Assembly (NCBI GenBank): GCA_963750195.1 | Contig: CAVVPS010000016.1 | Coordinates: 620,001-684,000, forward strand | Source: AP-15 sp963750195 | Lineage (GTDB): Bacteria > Pseudomonadota > Alphaproteobacteria > ATCC43930 > CGMCC-115725 | Length of the DNA stretch: 64,000 nt | Reading direction: 5' to 3' | Part shown: in pieces, positions 52,272 through 61,196 of the stretch | Layout: the number at the start of each line of letters is the position of its first letter | Numbering within the stretch: position 1 is the first letter of the stretch | Notes under the pieces: generated by a model | What the model was told of the DNA's origin: nothing | Databases searched by the model: none | What the model saw: only the letters and a program-made list of their open reading frames with translations | Made by a program: the position numbers and the translations under genes

Positions 52272-53177
52272 ATGAGCTTGTCGAGCGAGGAATACCGCGA
52301 CCATCTGCAATCCACTTCAATACGCGCCGGTTTTAGCTTCAACGAGGTGGTGCTGCCGGACGAGCGCCGGGTCGGGGTCAACGGGCTGCGTTTTCGTTAT
52401 CTCGATTGGGGGATCGAAGGAAAGCGGCCGATCCTGTTTTTGCACGGCGGCGCTCTGACCGCGCACACCTGGGATTTGTGCTGCCTGGCGTTGCGCGACG
52501 AATTCCATTGCATGGCGCTCGATCAGCGCGGCCATGGCGACAGCGATTGGGCGCCCGACGCCGATTACTCGCTCTCGGCCCAGCGCGAGGACGTCAGAGG
52601 GTTCGCCGACGCGATCGGGCTCGACGATTTCGTGCTGGTCGGCATGTCGATGGGCGCGATCAATGCCCTCGCCTACGCGACCCATTATCCCGCGACCCTT
52701 TCAGCACTGGTGCTGATCGACGCCGGCCCCAATGTGCGGCGGCCGGGGTCGAGCCGGATCCGCGACTTCGTCAACGGCGGATCCGAGCCAGCCTCGTTGG
52801 AAGCGATCATCGAGCGCGCGCTTGCCTTCAATCCGCGGCGCGATCCGCTGATCCTGCGGCGCAGCCTCATGCACAATCTGCGCCGGCAGCCCGACGGCAA
52901 CTGGACCTGGAAATACGACCGGCGGCGGTTTCAGCAAATGGGCGGCGACCGGCAGGCCGCCGAGCGGCGCGGGCTGGCCGATGGCCTCGCCAAGATCACC
53001 TGTCCGACCCTGGTCGTGCGCGGCGCGGAAAGCGACGTGTTCCACCAGGAGGACGCCGAGCGCCTGGCAGCGGGTCTGCCCGATGGCCGCCAGGTCACGA
53101 TCCCAAAGGCGGGGCACACGGTGCAAGGCGACAACCCGAAGGATCTGGTGGCGGCGCTGCGGACGTTTCTGGGATAG
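52272..53177 (+). CDS. alpha/beta hydrolase
   Basis: A 301-residue serine hydrolase. LFLHGGALTAHTWD forms the oxyanion region and VGMSMGAINA holds the nucleophile Ser126. The acid is in RGAESDVF and the His in PKAGHTVQGDNP. The lid domain is short. GTG 52260 is an alternative start four codons upstream. It is divergent from the aminoacylase and convergent with the NHL gene. Substrate not assignable. Confidence 0.85.
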   Translation: MSLSSEEYRDHLQSTSIRAGFSFNEVVLPDERRVGVNGLRFRYLDWGIEGKRPILFLHGGALTAHTWDLCCLALRDEFHCMALDQRGHGDSDWAPDADYSLSAQREDVRGFADAIGLDDFVLVGMSMGAINALAYATHYPATLSALVLIDAGPNVRRPGSSRIRDFVNGGSEPASLEAIIERALAFNPRRDPLILRRSLMHNLRRQPDGNWTWKYDRRRFQQMGGDRQAAERRGLADGLAKITCPTLVVRGAESDVFHQEDAERLAAGLPDGRQVTIPKAGHTVQGDNPKDLVAALRTFLG

Positions 53178-53204
53178 GGCGAGCGCACGGGTCAATCGCT
53201 CGGC

Positions 53205-54248
53205 TCACCCGGCACGGGTGAGCTTGCGGATGCGATGGTTTTCGGTGTCGCCGATATAGAGGGCGCCGTCGGGGCCGACGGCGACGCCGTGCGGGCGGCC
53301 AAGCCCGGCTTGGCGCGCCGGGCCGCCATCGCCGTCGTTCCCCTTGCGGCCCCCGGCGATAGTCTCGACCGTGCCGCCCTTGACGTCGAACCGGCGGATC
53401 GCATGGTTCTCGGTATCGACAATCAAGATGTCGCCATCGGGGTCGATGGTTAGCTCCTTGGGCGCGTCAAAGACCGCCGCCAGCGCCGGACCGCTGTCGC
53501 CGCCGTAGCCTCGGGCGCCGGTCCCGGCCACGGTCGTGATGACACCGGTCCGGGGGTTTACCGCGCGCAAACTGCTGCCCTGGCGTTCGAGGATAAAGAC
53601 CGTGCCGTCGGCGGCGACCTTGACCGCGCGGGCGCCGAACACTGCGGCCGCCTGTGCGGGCCCGCCGTCGCCGGTATGCGCCGCCTCGCCGGTGCCGGCA
53701 AAGGTCGCGATCGCGCCCGCGGCAAGATCGACCACGCGCACCCGGTTGTCGGCGACATCGGCGATGAACAGACGCTGCTGCGCCGGATCAAATGCCAGCC
53801 CGTTGGGCTCCACCAAACCTGCTCGCGCCGCCGCTCCGCCATCGCCGGCGAACCCTGCGCTGCCGTTGCCCGCGACGGTGGAAACGATGCCCGAGGCGCC
53901 GTCGATCCGGCGCACGCAGTGATTGTGGCGGTCGGCGACATAGATGTTGCCGCTGCGGTCGACCGCGATGCCGTAGGGCTCGTTGAGGCGGGCTTCGGCT
54001 GCCGGGCCGCCGTCGCCCGAATAGCCGGCTTCGCCGCGACCGGCGACCGTCGTGACGATCCCGCTCGCCGCGTCGACCCGCCGGATGCGATGGTTGAAGG
54101 TGTCCGAGAAATAGAGATTGCCGGCCGGGTCGAAGCCGATATCGAACGGCCCGTTCAGCATCGCGCGCGCGGCCGGCCCGCCATCGCCGGCACAGCCGCG
54201 CTCGCCGGTGCCGACCGCCGTCGTGATGATCCAGTTCTGCTCCGCCAT
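53205..54248 (-). CDS. NHL-repeat beta-propeller protein
   Basis: A 347-residue protein with six NHL blades. Each has a variant of GDGGPAAxA, LxxPxGIAVD, GNIYVAD, N-H-x-x-R-R-[IV]D and TVAGxGxAGF, repeating at about 55 residues. The start MAEQNWIITTAVG has no signal peptide, so it is probably cytoplasmic or lacks a classical export signal. The function of such stand-alone propellers is usually ligand or protein binding. Nothing nearby indicates a partner. Confidence 0.85.
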   Translation of the reverse strand: MAEQNWIITTAVGTGERGCAGDGGPAARAMLNGPFDIGFDPAGNLYFSDTFNHRIRRVDAASGIVTTVAGRGEAGYSGDGGPAAEARLNEPYGIAVDRSGNIYVADRHNHCVRRIDGASGIVSTVAGNGSAGFAGDGGAAARAGLVEPNGLAFDPAQQRLFIADVADNRVRVVDLAAGAIATFAGTGEAAHTGDGGPAQAAAVFGARAVKVAADGTVFILERQGSSLRAVNPRTGVITTVAGTGARGYGGDSGPALAAVFDAPKELTIDPDGDILIVDTENHAIRRFDVKGGTVETIAGGRKGNDGDGGPARQAGLGRPHGVAVGPDGALYIGDTENHRIRKLTRAG

Positions 54249-54325
54249 CAAAAGCTGTCCTCTCGCCAACGCCCCGATCTTAGCACCGCTTTCCGACCCG
54301 GCGCGCGCGGATGTAAGCTGGCGGC

Positions 54326-54961
54326 ATGACTTCCACCCGCCTCCGGCGCCTGCGCTCGCTGCCGATTGCCGCGGCAGGATTGCTGATGGCGTTGATATTG
54401 CTCGGTACAGCCTCGCCCGAACACACCGACACCGATGACGGCTCGCTGGCCGGACAGATCCTGATCGCCGCGCCATCGATGGGGGACCCGCGCTTTTTCC
54501 ACACGGTGATCCTGCTGCTGCGGCACGACCGGAACGGCGCTTTCGGCATCGTCATCAACCGCCCGATCGAACAGCGTACGATCAAGAGCCTGCTGGAGGG
54601 GACCGGTGATCAGGCCGCCGGGGTCGACGGCAGCCTCATGGTCTTTGCCGGCGGCCCGGTTCAGCCGGAGCTCGGCTTTGTCGTGCACAGTGCCGAGTAC
54701 CATCGGCCCGACACTCTCGCCGTCGGTCTGGAAGTGGCGATGACCGCAGACAAGGAGATCCTGCGCGACATCGGTCGCCACCAGGGGCCGAAAAAGAGCC
54801 TCTTCGCCTTTGGCTATGCCGGTTGGGGACCAGGACAGCTCGAAGGCGAGATCGACCATCACGACTGGTTCACCACGACCGGCGATCCGAAGCTGATCTT
54901 CGACGACGACCGCGACCATCTGTGGGACGAGGCGATGGCCCGCCGCACCCGCGAGTTGTGA
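54326..54961 (+). CDS. YqgE/AlgH (DUF179) family protein with an N-terminal membrane segment
   Basis: The core from about residue 40 matches YqgE: LAGQILIAAPSMGDPRFFHT, LLLRHDRNGAFGIVINRP, GGPVQPELGFVVH and GYAGWGPGQLEGE. Function is not established in the family. Unlike typical cytoplasmic YqgE, this copy begins with a signal or membrane helix (residues 13-32, PIAAAGLLMALILLG). It precedes the DUF488 gene by only seven bases. Confidence 0.85.
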   Translation: MTSTRLRRLRSLPIAAAGLLMALILLGTASPEHTDTDDGSLAGQILIAAPSMGDPRFFHTVILLLRHDRNGAFGIVINRPIEQRTIKSLLEGTGDQAAGVDGSLMVFAGGPVQPELGFVVHSAEYHRPDTLAVGLEVAMTADKEILRDIGRHQGPKKSLFAFGYAGWGPGQLEGEIDHHDWFTTTGDPKLIFDDDRDHLWDEAMARRTREL

Positions 54962-54968
54962 GGCTCGC

Positions 54969-55475
54969 GTGATCGGCACCAAAACGCTCTGCTCGATCGG
55001 CTACGAAAGGGCTCTGCTGCAAGACGTTATCGCTGCCCTGAAGGTTGCCGGGGTAGCCACCCTGATCGATGTGCGCGACCGGCCGATCTCGCGCCGGCCT
55101 GGTTTCTCGAAGCGCCAGCTTGCCGCCGCGATAGAGGAGGCCGGTATGCGCTATGTTCATCTGGCCGCACTCGGCACTCCGCCCGAAGGCCGCCTCGCCG
55201 GCCGGCGCCGTGAATGGGACCGCTTCTGGGCGATCGTCGACGAAAAACTGGGCCGTCCCGAAGCCGAGCTCGACCTGCTGCAAGCCGCCGAAATCGCCGC
55301 GACGGAGCCGAGCTGCCTGCTGTGCTACGAAGCCGACTGGCAGGTGTGCCACCGCCGGCGTATCGCCGAGATCCTGGAGGCGCGGCATGGCTTCGCTCTC
55401 CATCACCTCGCGGTTCGCCCCGCAGGAGCGGAGCCGGCCGTCGCCGTGGGCGACTTCCGTGAACCCGGAATATAA
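54969..55475 (+). CDS. DUF488 family protein
   Basis: A 168-residue member of DUF488: TLCSIGYERA, TLIDVRDRPISRRPGFSK, and LLCYEADWQVCHRRRIAEIL with the conserved Cys-His. The family is small, cytoplasmic and of unknown function; some members are close to DNA-repair or stress genes. The upstream YqgE-like gene is probably cotranscribed. Confidence 0.85.
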   Translation: MIGTKTLCSIGYERALLQDVIAALKVAGVATLIDVRDRPISRRPGFSKRQLAAAIEEAGMRYVHLAALGTPPEGRLAGRRREWDRFWAIVDEKLGRPEAELDLLQAAEIAATEPSCLLCYEADWQVCHRRRIAEILEARHGFALHHLAVRPAGAEPAVAVGDFREPGI

Positions 55476-55535
55476 TCGCGGTGCGAACAGCCCGAGGGGC
55501 CAGCCTTGCCCTCGCTGACTATTGCTCTCTGACAG

Positions 55536-55955
55536 TCAAAGGCGATCAAAGGTCAGCGGGTCGAAACCCTCGGGAAAATACTTTTCCAGGGCGGCGGTGA
55601 AGAGTTTGTTGTCTGACGTAGCGTGGGCGAACAGGGTCATCGACGAGCGGAATTTGAGGTCGTCGGGATAGCCGAGAATGTCGCCGATCGAGCAGCCCTC
55701 GACCGCGGTCACCAGACCGGTGCACTCGCGCAGCCTCGGGCCGAGGATCGGATGGTCCAGATAGGCTTCGGCTTCCGCCCGTGAGGAAATCGCGTATTTC
55801 TGCGCCATCGGGCTGCTCCCGAGACCCGTGATCTGCGGGAAGACGAACCACATCCAATGACCGCCTTTGCGGCCCGCGCGCAATTCCGTGCGCACCTGAT
55901 CTAAGACCGGGTTCTGGGCGGCGACAAAGCGCTGCAGGTCGTAGGGATCGGTCAT
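55536..55955 (-). CDS. DUF1810 family protein
   Basis: A 139-residue protein recognised by DPYDLQRFVAAQNPVLDQV, GGHWMWFVFPQITGLG and YPDDLKFRSSMTLF, all hallmarks of DUF1810 (calpastatin-like). Conserved Trp and Asp residues suggest an enzymatic or ligand-binding role that is not characterised. Convergent with the DUF488 gene. Confidence 0.88.
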   Translation of the reverse strand: MTDPYDLQRFVAAQNPVLDQVRTELRAGRKGGHWMWFVFPQITGLGSSPMAQKYAISSRAEAEAYLDHPILGPRLRECTGLVTAVEGCSIGDILGYPDDLKFRSSMTLFAHATSDNKLFTAALEKYFPEGFDPLTFDRL

Positions 55956-56111
55956 GTGCTCTCCCCGCCTACGAGGCGGAGTGACGGCACTCCGGAGCCG
56001 CCCACTGTCGCCGCAATCGGCCGAGCCGCGGGTCAGGTCAGCTTATGGAATGGCCCGCCCCTCCACCGGCAGTCTTAAGCTGCTGGACGACAGGAGGAAA
56101 GGACTGAGCCA

Positions 56112-57146
56112 ATGCAGATCGCGGTTATTGGAATCGACCTGGGCAAGAACATATGCAGCCTCGCGGGCCTTGATGGCTCCGGGCAGGTCGTGGTGCGGCG
56201 GCGCGTGCGCCGAGAAAATGTCTTCAAAATCGTGTCCCAGCTGAAGCCGGAGACAGTCGCGATGGAGGCTTGCGGGGGAGCACATCACCTTGGCCGCCTG
56301 TTGCGCGACGCCGGCTTCGAGGTCCGGCTGATGTCACCGGAGTATGTGCGTCCCTACGTGAAGGCGCAGAAGAACGATGACCGTGACGCGGAAGCGATCG
56401 CCGAGGCGGCGACGCGGCCGACGATGCGGTTTGTCGAATTGAAATCGGCTGAGCAGCTCGACATGCAGGTGCTTCACCGTGCCCGTGACCGGCTTGTCGC
56501 AGAGCGCACCGCGCTGATCAATCAGCTCCGCGCCGTGCTGATGGAGCGCGGCATCGTCGTTCCGCAGGGGCGGCGCAAGCTGAGCAAGGCACTCGCCGAG
56601 ATATTGGAGGGAGGTGATCCAGCCCTCAGCGTGCGGGTTTGCACGTTGATCAAGGATATGCGGGAGGAATGGTGCGAGCTGGACCGGCGCATCTGTGCTT
56701 TCGACAATGAATTTGCGGCGCGGGCCCGCGAGGACGAACGCGCCCGACGTCTGGCCACTATTCCGGGGATCGGCGTGCTCAATGCCACCGCCCTTGTGGC
56801 GGCTGTCGGTGACGGCCAGAGTTTTGCACGCGGGCGCGACCTTTCGGCTTGGCTTGGCCTCGTTCCCCGGCAGCAGACGACCGGCGGCAGGCCGCGCCTG
56901 AAGGGGATCACGAAACGTGGCAATGTGTACCTGCGCAAGCTGCTGATCCATGGCGCGCGTGCCGCTATGACTTCACTCTCGGGAACCAATACCCTACTGG
57001 GCAAATGGTTACGCGGCTTACGAGCGCGGGCGCATATAAACACCGTCGTCGTGGCGCTGGCGAACAAGCTCGCACGGATCGCCTGGGCGATATTGCGCAC
57101 GGGACAGACCTTCGAAGCGCGAGAAGCTGTCGCTACAGCCCTGTAA
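56112..57146 (+). CDS. IS110-family transposase
   Basis: A 344-residue DEDD transposase. The N-terminal RuvC-like domain has GIDLGKNICSLAGLDG, an acidic residue in VAMEACGGAHHLGR and KNDDRDAEAIAEAA. The C-terminal Tnp20 domain has IPGIGVLNATALVAAVGD, LSAWLGLVPRQQTTGG and RGNVYLRKLLIHGARA with the nucleophilic Ser region. Intact. IS110 elements lack simple inverted repeats, so its boundaries cannot be set here. It marks the left edge of the AT-richer island. Confidence 0.93.
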   Translation: MQIAVIGIDLGKNICSLAGLDGSGQVVVRRRVRRENVFKIVSQLKPETVAMEACGGAHHLGRLLRDAGFEVRLMSPEYVRPYVKAQKNDDRDAEAIAEAATRPTMRFVELKSAEQLDMQVLHRARDRLVAERTALINQLRAVLMERGIVVPQGRRKLSKALAEILEGGDPALSVRVCTLIKDMREEWCELDRRICAFDNEFAARAREDERARRLATIPGIGVLNATALVAAVGDGQSFARGRDLSAWLGLVPRQQTTGGRPRLKGITKRGNVYLRKLLIHGARAAMTSLSGTNTLLGKWLRGLRARAHINTVVVALANKLARIAWAILRTGQTFEAREAVATAL

Positions 57147-57360
57147 CCGGGGAAATCGAGCGGGCGCGCCGAACCAGCACAAGTGACCAACGATGTTTGC
57201 GGGTGGTGGGAGTGAGATGGCCTGACAGTAGAACGGCGGCTTGGAAATCTGATGGCCTACATGGCGCTTGACGCCGACCAGGTTATGAGAACCAGGACGC
57301 GCGGATCTCCATCTCGGCCGAGGTTTCGTCCTCGAGACCGGATACGTTGGTGCAGACTGA

Positions 57361-57855
57361 TCAGACACTCTCGCGATCACGGCTTGCAGACGGGGCGGGC
57401 CATACGTTGTAGGCCTGGCGCGCCAGCAGCTTCCAGCCGCCGTTCTGCTTTTGCCAAACCGCGAGCACGCCGATCCGGATATGGTTGGGTTTGCCGTCGG
57501 TTGCCGAGTTGGACACGTAGAGATGGCGCGCGATCGCGGCGTCGCCGGCCACCGCGACGGTGAGCTCGGGAAAGTCGAGCGACTTGACCACCGCCTTCCG
57601 GGTCATCACGCCATCGACGAACTCGGCCTTGTTCTGAACCTTGCCGCTCGAATGCCCGTAGCTCAGCTGAGCGGCCGCCAGCGCCTCCAGCTGCGCTTTG
57701 TCCGCCATCAGCAACGCCTTGCGCAACGCCTCGACCGAGTCCTTGACCGCCGCCTCGTCGGACGCGTCGGCAAGCACCGCGGAGCCGCGCAGCAGGCTCG
57801 CCGCGCCGAGCACGGCCACTCCGGCGATCGCCAAATTACGCCGGGTCACATCCAT
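57361..57855 (-). CDS. secreted NTF2-like (SnoaL/DUF4440) protein
   Basis: A 164-residue protein with an N-terminal export signal that looks Tat-like (MDVTRRNLAIAGVAVLGAAS, cleavage after AVLADA). The rest is a single cone-shaped NTF2-like domain: SVEALRKALLMADKAQLEAL, YGHSSGKVQNKAEFV and WKLLARQAYNVWP. Stand-alone secreted members occur widely; ligand unknown. ATG 57855 is preferred over 57903. Confidence 0.78.
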   Translation of the reverse strand: MDVTRRNLAIAGVAVLGAASLLRGSAVLADASDEAAVKDSVEALRKALLMADKAQLEALAAAQLSYGHSSGKVQNKAEFVDGVMTRKAVVKSLDFPELTVAVAGDAAIARHLYVSNSATDGKPNHIRIGVLAVWQKQNGGWKLLARQAYNVWPAPSASRDRESV

Positions 57856-58214
57856 GGCTTCCTCCCAAAGCATTTTCGGTCCGGCTCGACCGGATTTCAC
57901 CAAACCCTACCCCCGCGCCGCCGCCTTGTCGAAGGGCTACGTACAGGCCACTGCACCCTCTACGTGGTGATCGGGCTTATGGGACTCATCAAAGCGACGG
58001 TTCGCATCAGATGACTGCCTTTGCCCCCATTTCAGCCATTGCTCCGCCGAACGCGAACCGCTCAGTTGTGGGATCTGGTCCTTCGCATGGAAACGGTTCT
58101 CGGCGGGTTCTATCGCTCTCCACCGATTTAGAAGGTGCTTAGCTTGACGCGAGCGAGGACACCGTGCATCCATGACGGCCAGACCCCGGCGAGCTGGTTC
58201 TGGAACGCTGTCCT
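57856..58214. other. intergenic region, no gene seen
   Basis: About 360 bases without a plausible gene. This is where GC content drops on entering the accessory island. A possible promoter for the downstream membrane protein should lie in the right half. Confidence 0.45.
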
Positions 58215-59159
58215 ATGTTGAGCTCTAAAAGAGATCAAAAGTGTGGCGGGGGAAATTGGCGCATATTCCGATTCTTCTTCAGCGGTCAGGAGACGGAAAT
58301 CAAAAACCGCTGTGCCATCCTCGAGGAGTTGCTCGGGCGATTGAAGGAGGATGAACCGCAGAAAGTCGAATGCTGCAAGTGGCTCTCCCGCGCATCGCAC
58401 GCCGTCCACTCATGGCCGGTCCCGTACTCCGACTATGATGTGGCGTGGGGAGCACTGCAAGAGATCCGCAATAAACTCTCCCTCATTTCGGCACTTCCGC
58501 GAGACGATCTAATCCGGATCGCTCTCGATATATCCGACGACATACCATATATTGCTGATGCCAAAAAAAGGGACCAAGCGCGGAAGGATATCGATAAAAT
58601 TATCGAGGGATTTGCATCCCCCCTAGAAGACGACCGCAAAATAGCTCGTGAACATATCTTTCGCCTATCACTGCTTAGTGGCAATGCCCGGAGCTCGTAT
58701 TGGCACAGGGTGAACGTTCTCCGCGCACGTCTTTTTATGACTGCTATATGGATAACAGTCATCGGGCTAGCGATTATCCTATTTATATGCATTCGGGGGA
58801 CGGATCTTGGTCTTACCGAACAGCACCCTATTGTGGTGCTGGTTGTCGTACTCTTCGGCGCTCTCGGGGGTTTCCTTAGCGCACTACAGAGGCAAGAGCC
58901 GCTCGGCGGCAGAAGTGTTGATTTCTATCTCGAACGTAGTACTCTTATCCTGAGACCTGTAATCGGCGCAGCGGCTGGCCTCGTCGTGTACATCTTGGTT
59001 CTGTCCAGTTTGGTAAGCATGATCGGAATACAATCTGCTACCTCGCCTTGGGCTTATTTCTTTGTAGCCTTCTGCGCAGGGTTCAGCGAGCGTTTCTTCC
59101 TCAAGCAGATCGCCGTGGTGCTTGACCGCGAACGTGAGGAACGCGCCTCGCGTGAGTAG
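58215..59159 (+). CDS. four-helix membrane protein of unknown function
   Basis: A 314-residue protein with a 170-residue charged N-terminal cytoplasmic part (mainly helical, starting MLSSKRDQKC) and four membrane segments at about 173-193, 204-224, 246-270 and 278-296. The segment GALGGFLSALQRQEPLGGRS between helices 2 and 3 looks like a re-entrant loop. No family recognised. The gene is visibly AT-richer than the core genome. It ends 98 bases from the end of the convergent AAA/deoxyribosyltransferase-like cassette, and could be part of the same module. Confidence 0.6.
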   Translation: MLSSKRDQKCGGGNWRIFRFFFSGQETEIKNRCAILEELLGRLKEDEPQKVECCKWLSRASHAVHSWPVPYSDYDVAWGALQEIRNKLSLISALPRDDLIRIALDISDDIPYIADAKKRDQARKDIDKIIEGFASPLEDDRKIAREHIFRLSLLSGNARSSYWHRVNVLRARLFMTAIWITVIGLAIILFICIRGTDLGLTEQHPIVVLVVVLFGALGGFLSALQRQEPLGGRSVDFYLERSTLILRPVIGAAAGLVVYILVLSSLVSMIGIQSATSPWAYFFVAFCAGFSERFFLKQIAVVLDREREERASRE

Positions 59160-59257
59160 AAATGACAGCGTGTGGCATAGGTGGCCCTGCCTTAACTACG
59201 ACGCTGATTTGAAGGAACGATACAAAGCAGGGATTCTGGCCCTTCTGACAATGTCGG

Positions 59258-61195
59258 TTAGCGGATAATTAGTGCCGGTACCCGGGCGTCGCGAATGAGG
59301 TCTGCCATGTGGCTCGTTTCGCCGACCCGACCGCTGAGGATGACGCCGGTATTCCGCGGCAGTTGCGCCAGAAGCGCGCGAAGCGCCTCTAATCCTGCTT
59401 CGACATCGAACTTTACCCAATCTTGAGCCTCTCCCGAGGTTAGAGCGATGCTCTCGGTTGCTCCAGGGTGGAGCTGGACGATCCACGCAAGCTCGCCATT
59501 GTGGACCCATTCAAAGCGAACCGGGCCCAGAGCAGCTTCCGCCCTCGCGTACAGATCTCGCACGTCTTGGAGAATGCCGCCAGGGAGAGGCTCTGGGACC
59601 GTTTCGCTCCGCATCAGGGATTCCCCCGTACCAGCCCGACCCTCAATTATTGGTTCTCCCTCCGCCCCTACGATGAGGGCTCCCGAATAGGCTGGGTAGA
59701 CTCCTGCCTGGGCCAACACTGAGGCGATACGTGTGCCGTCTGGATCTTCGGTCTGTAACAGCGCGAACGGATCGGTCCAGCCGCGACGTGTTGCGAACAG
59801 CCCCGGAATCCGTTCGGGCGGTGCTGTTCGAATCCAATGCTCGCCCCATCCCGTCGAACGGCCGAAACTGAAGGGTGCCACTCGGCGATTTACGACCGTT
59901 GTCCGCGGCACCGGAAGACTGAGATGATGGGCGATGAGCAGACCGAACGTCTTGTCACCGATGAGGCGGCTGAACTTGTTGGGCCAGATAATCCGTGGTT
60001 GCGCGTCGAGCCCTTCCCGTGGTGCAAACTCCCAGGTGATGATGTTGGTTGCCCTCAGGCCGCGGGGACGGGGATGGAGACTGAATTCGAGCCGGCTGGC
60101 GAAGGGAACCGGAAGCTCGACTGCGAATCCGTACACGGTCGCCAGCAATTCACGTCCCAGCCCGCGCGGCAGTGACGCTGTCCCGGGTTTTTCGACACAC
60201 CGTGGGGTATCGTCGGGAGCGAACTCCAGGATATTGCCCCTGAGGACGCCAGAGACCCCGCCGTCGCTGACATCGATGGTCTCGTTGACGATTGTGTGAA
60301 GCCCTTCGGCGGAAAGACGTTCGACCGCACCCGCTGCTTCTTCAGTATTTGTTAGACCATAAAGAAATTCTCGCTTCTTAGGATCGTCCGGATCGTAACT
60401 ACGGATGTTAATGAGCTTGTCGGAGCTAACTTTCAGCAGAGCTTCAAGGGCCGAGCGCAAATCCGTGAACCTTTCATTGACCGACCGACCGGAAATGCGG
60501 GAGTACACTTGCTGCGGTTTCCCGTTCTTTGGGACAAAGCTAACAAACTGAGCGACGTTCACTCCTCGTTCAGCCAGCAGGTCGAGCAATTTGTCCTTTC
60601 GCAAGTTATGCGAAGCTATTTTTGCTGGACGATGAAGTTGTTTGAGCCGAGCAATAACCTCGTCCAGCCGATCTGTAAGACCCGCGAGTTTTCTACTGGC
60701 GTCACCCCCGCGCAGATCTTTGCTAGCGGCCGAGAGAAGCGCTACCCCATCGTTGACAGAAAGGGGGGTTCCCGAGAGGGCTTCCGTCCTGATGTCTTGG
60801 GCCGAGGCGTGCGCAAACTCAAGTGCGCAACCCACGCTGTACTCCCATCCGGGAATGAAGATAACGAGTCGCGCGTGTCGCTCTATCAGTTTTTCCCAAA
60901 GCCGGTGATATTCTGCCTGGGACCACTCGGGCAAATCGAGGCTCGCAGGCTCTACAATGATCTCGCCCCGCTGCTTTCGCAGCAGTTTAGCAGTTGCCAA
61001 GAGATCGGCGATGTTCTCTTGTCTGGCTCGCTCTCTAGCAGCGTCAGCAGACACGCCACTTCGCACTTGCTGAGCATACCGAACACCCGTCGTAATGGGG
61101 CCGCTGAGGTAGATGACTCGCAAATCGGCAAGAGCGCAATCCCACGCTCCAATTATCGCCTTATGGAGAGCGCCGTCCTCGTCCTGAGCCGACAT
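59258..61195 (-). CDS. fusion of a deoxyribosyltransferase-like domain, an ATP-grasp-like region and a phosphohistidine swivel domain
   Basis: A 645-residue protein. Residues about 26-130 resemble nucleoside 2-deoxyribosyltransferase/DUF4406 domains: RVIYLSGPITTG at the nucleotide-binding turn and FIPGWEYSVGCALEFAHA with the likely catalytic Glu. The region 330-580 (from DTPRCVEKPGTASLPRGLGR to FEWVHNGELAWIVQ) resembles the ATP-binding part of PEP synthase/PPDK-like enzymes. Residues 595-645 end in VILSGRVGETSHMADLIRD, the phosphohistidine mobile domain with His629; the PEP-binding barrel is absent. It starts one base after the AAA+ gene stop (TGA C ATG), so the two are tightly coupled. Reaction unknown; a nucleotide-directed effector is inferred. 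Confidence 0.7.
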   Translation of the reverse strand: MSAQDEDGALHKAIIGAWDCALADLRVIYLSGPITTGVRYAQQVRSGVSADAARERARQENIADLLATAKLLRKQRGEIIVEPASLDLPEWSQAEYHRLWEKLIERHARLVIFIPGWEYSVGCALEFAHASAQDIRTEALSGTPLSVNDGVALLSAASKDLRGGDASRKLAGLTDRLDEVIARLKQLHRPAKIASHNLRKDKLLDLLAERGVNVAQFVSFVPKNGKPQQVYSRISGRSVNERFTDLRSALEALLKVSSDKLINIRSYDPDDPKKREFLYGLTNTEEAAGAVERLSAEGLHTIVNETIDVSDGGVSGVLRGNILEFAPDDTPRCVEKPGTASLPRGLGRELLATVYGFAVELPVPFASRLEFSLHPRPRGLRATNIITWEFAPREGLDAQPRIIWPNKFSRLIGDKTFGLLIAHHLSLPVPRTTVVNRRVAPFSFGRSTGWGEHWIRTAPPERIPGLFATRRGWTDPFALLQTEDPDGTRIASVLAQAGVYPAYSGALIVGAEGEPIIEGRAGTGESLMRSETVPEPLPGGILQDVRDLYARAEAALGPVRFEWVHNGELAWIVQLHPGATESIALTSGEAQDWVKFDVEAGLEALRALLAQLPRNTGVILSGRVGETSHMADLIRDARVPALIIR

Positions 61196-61196
61196 G

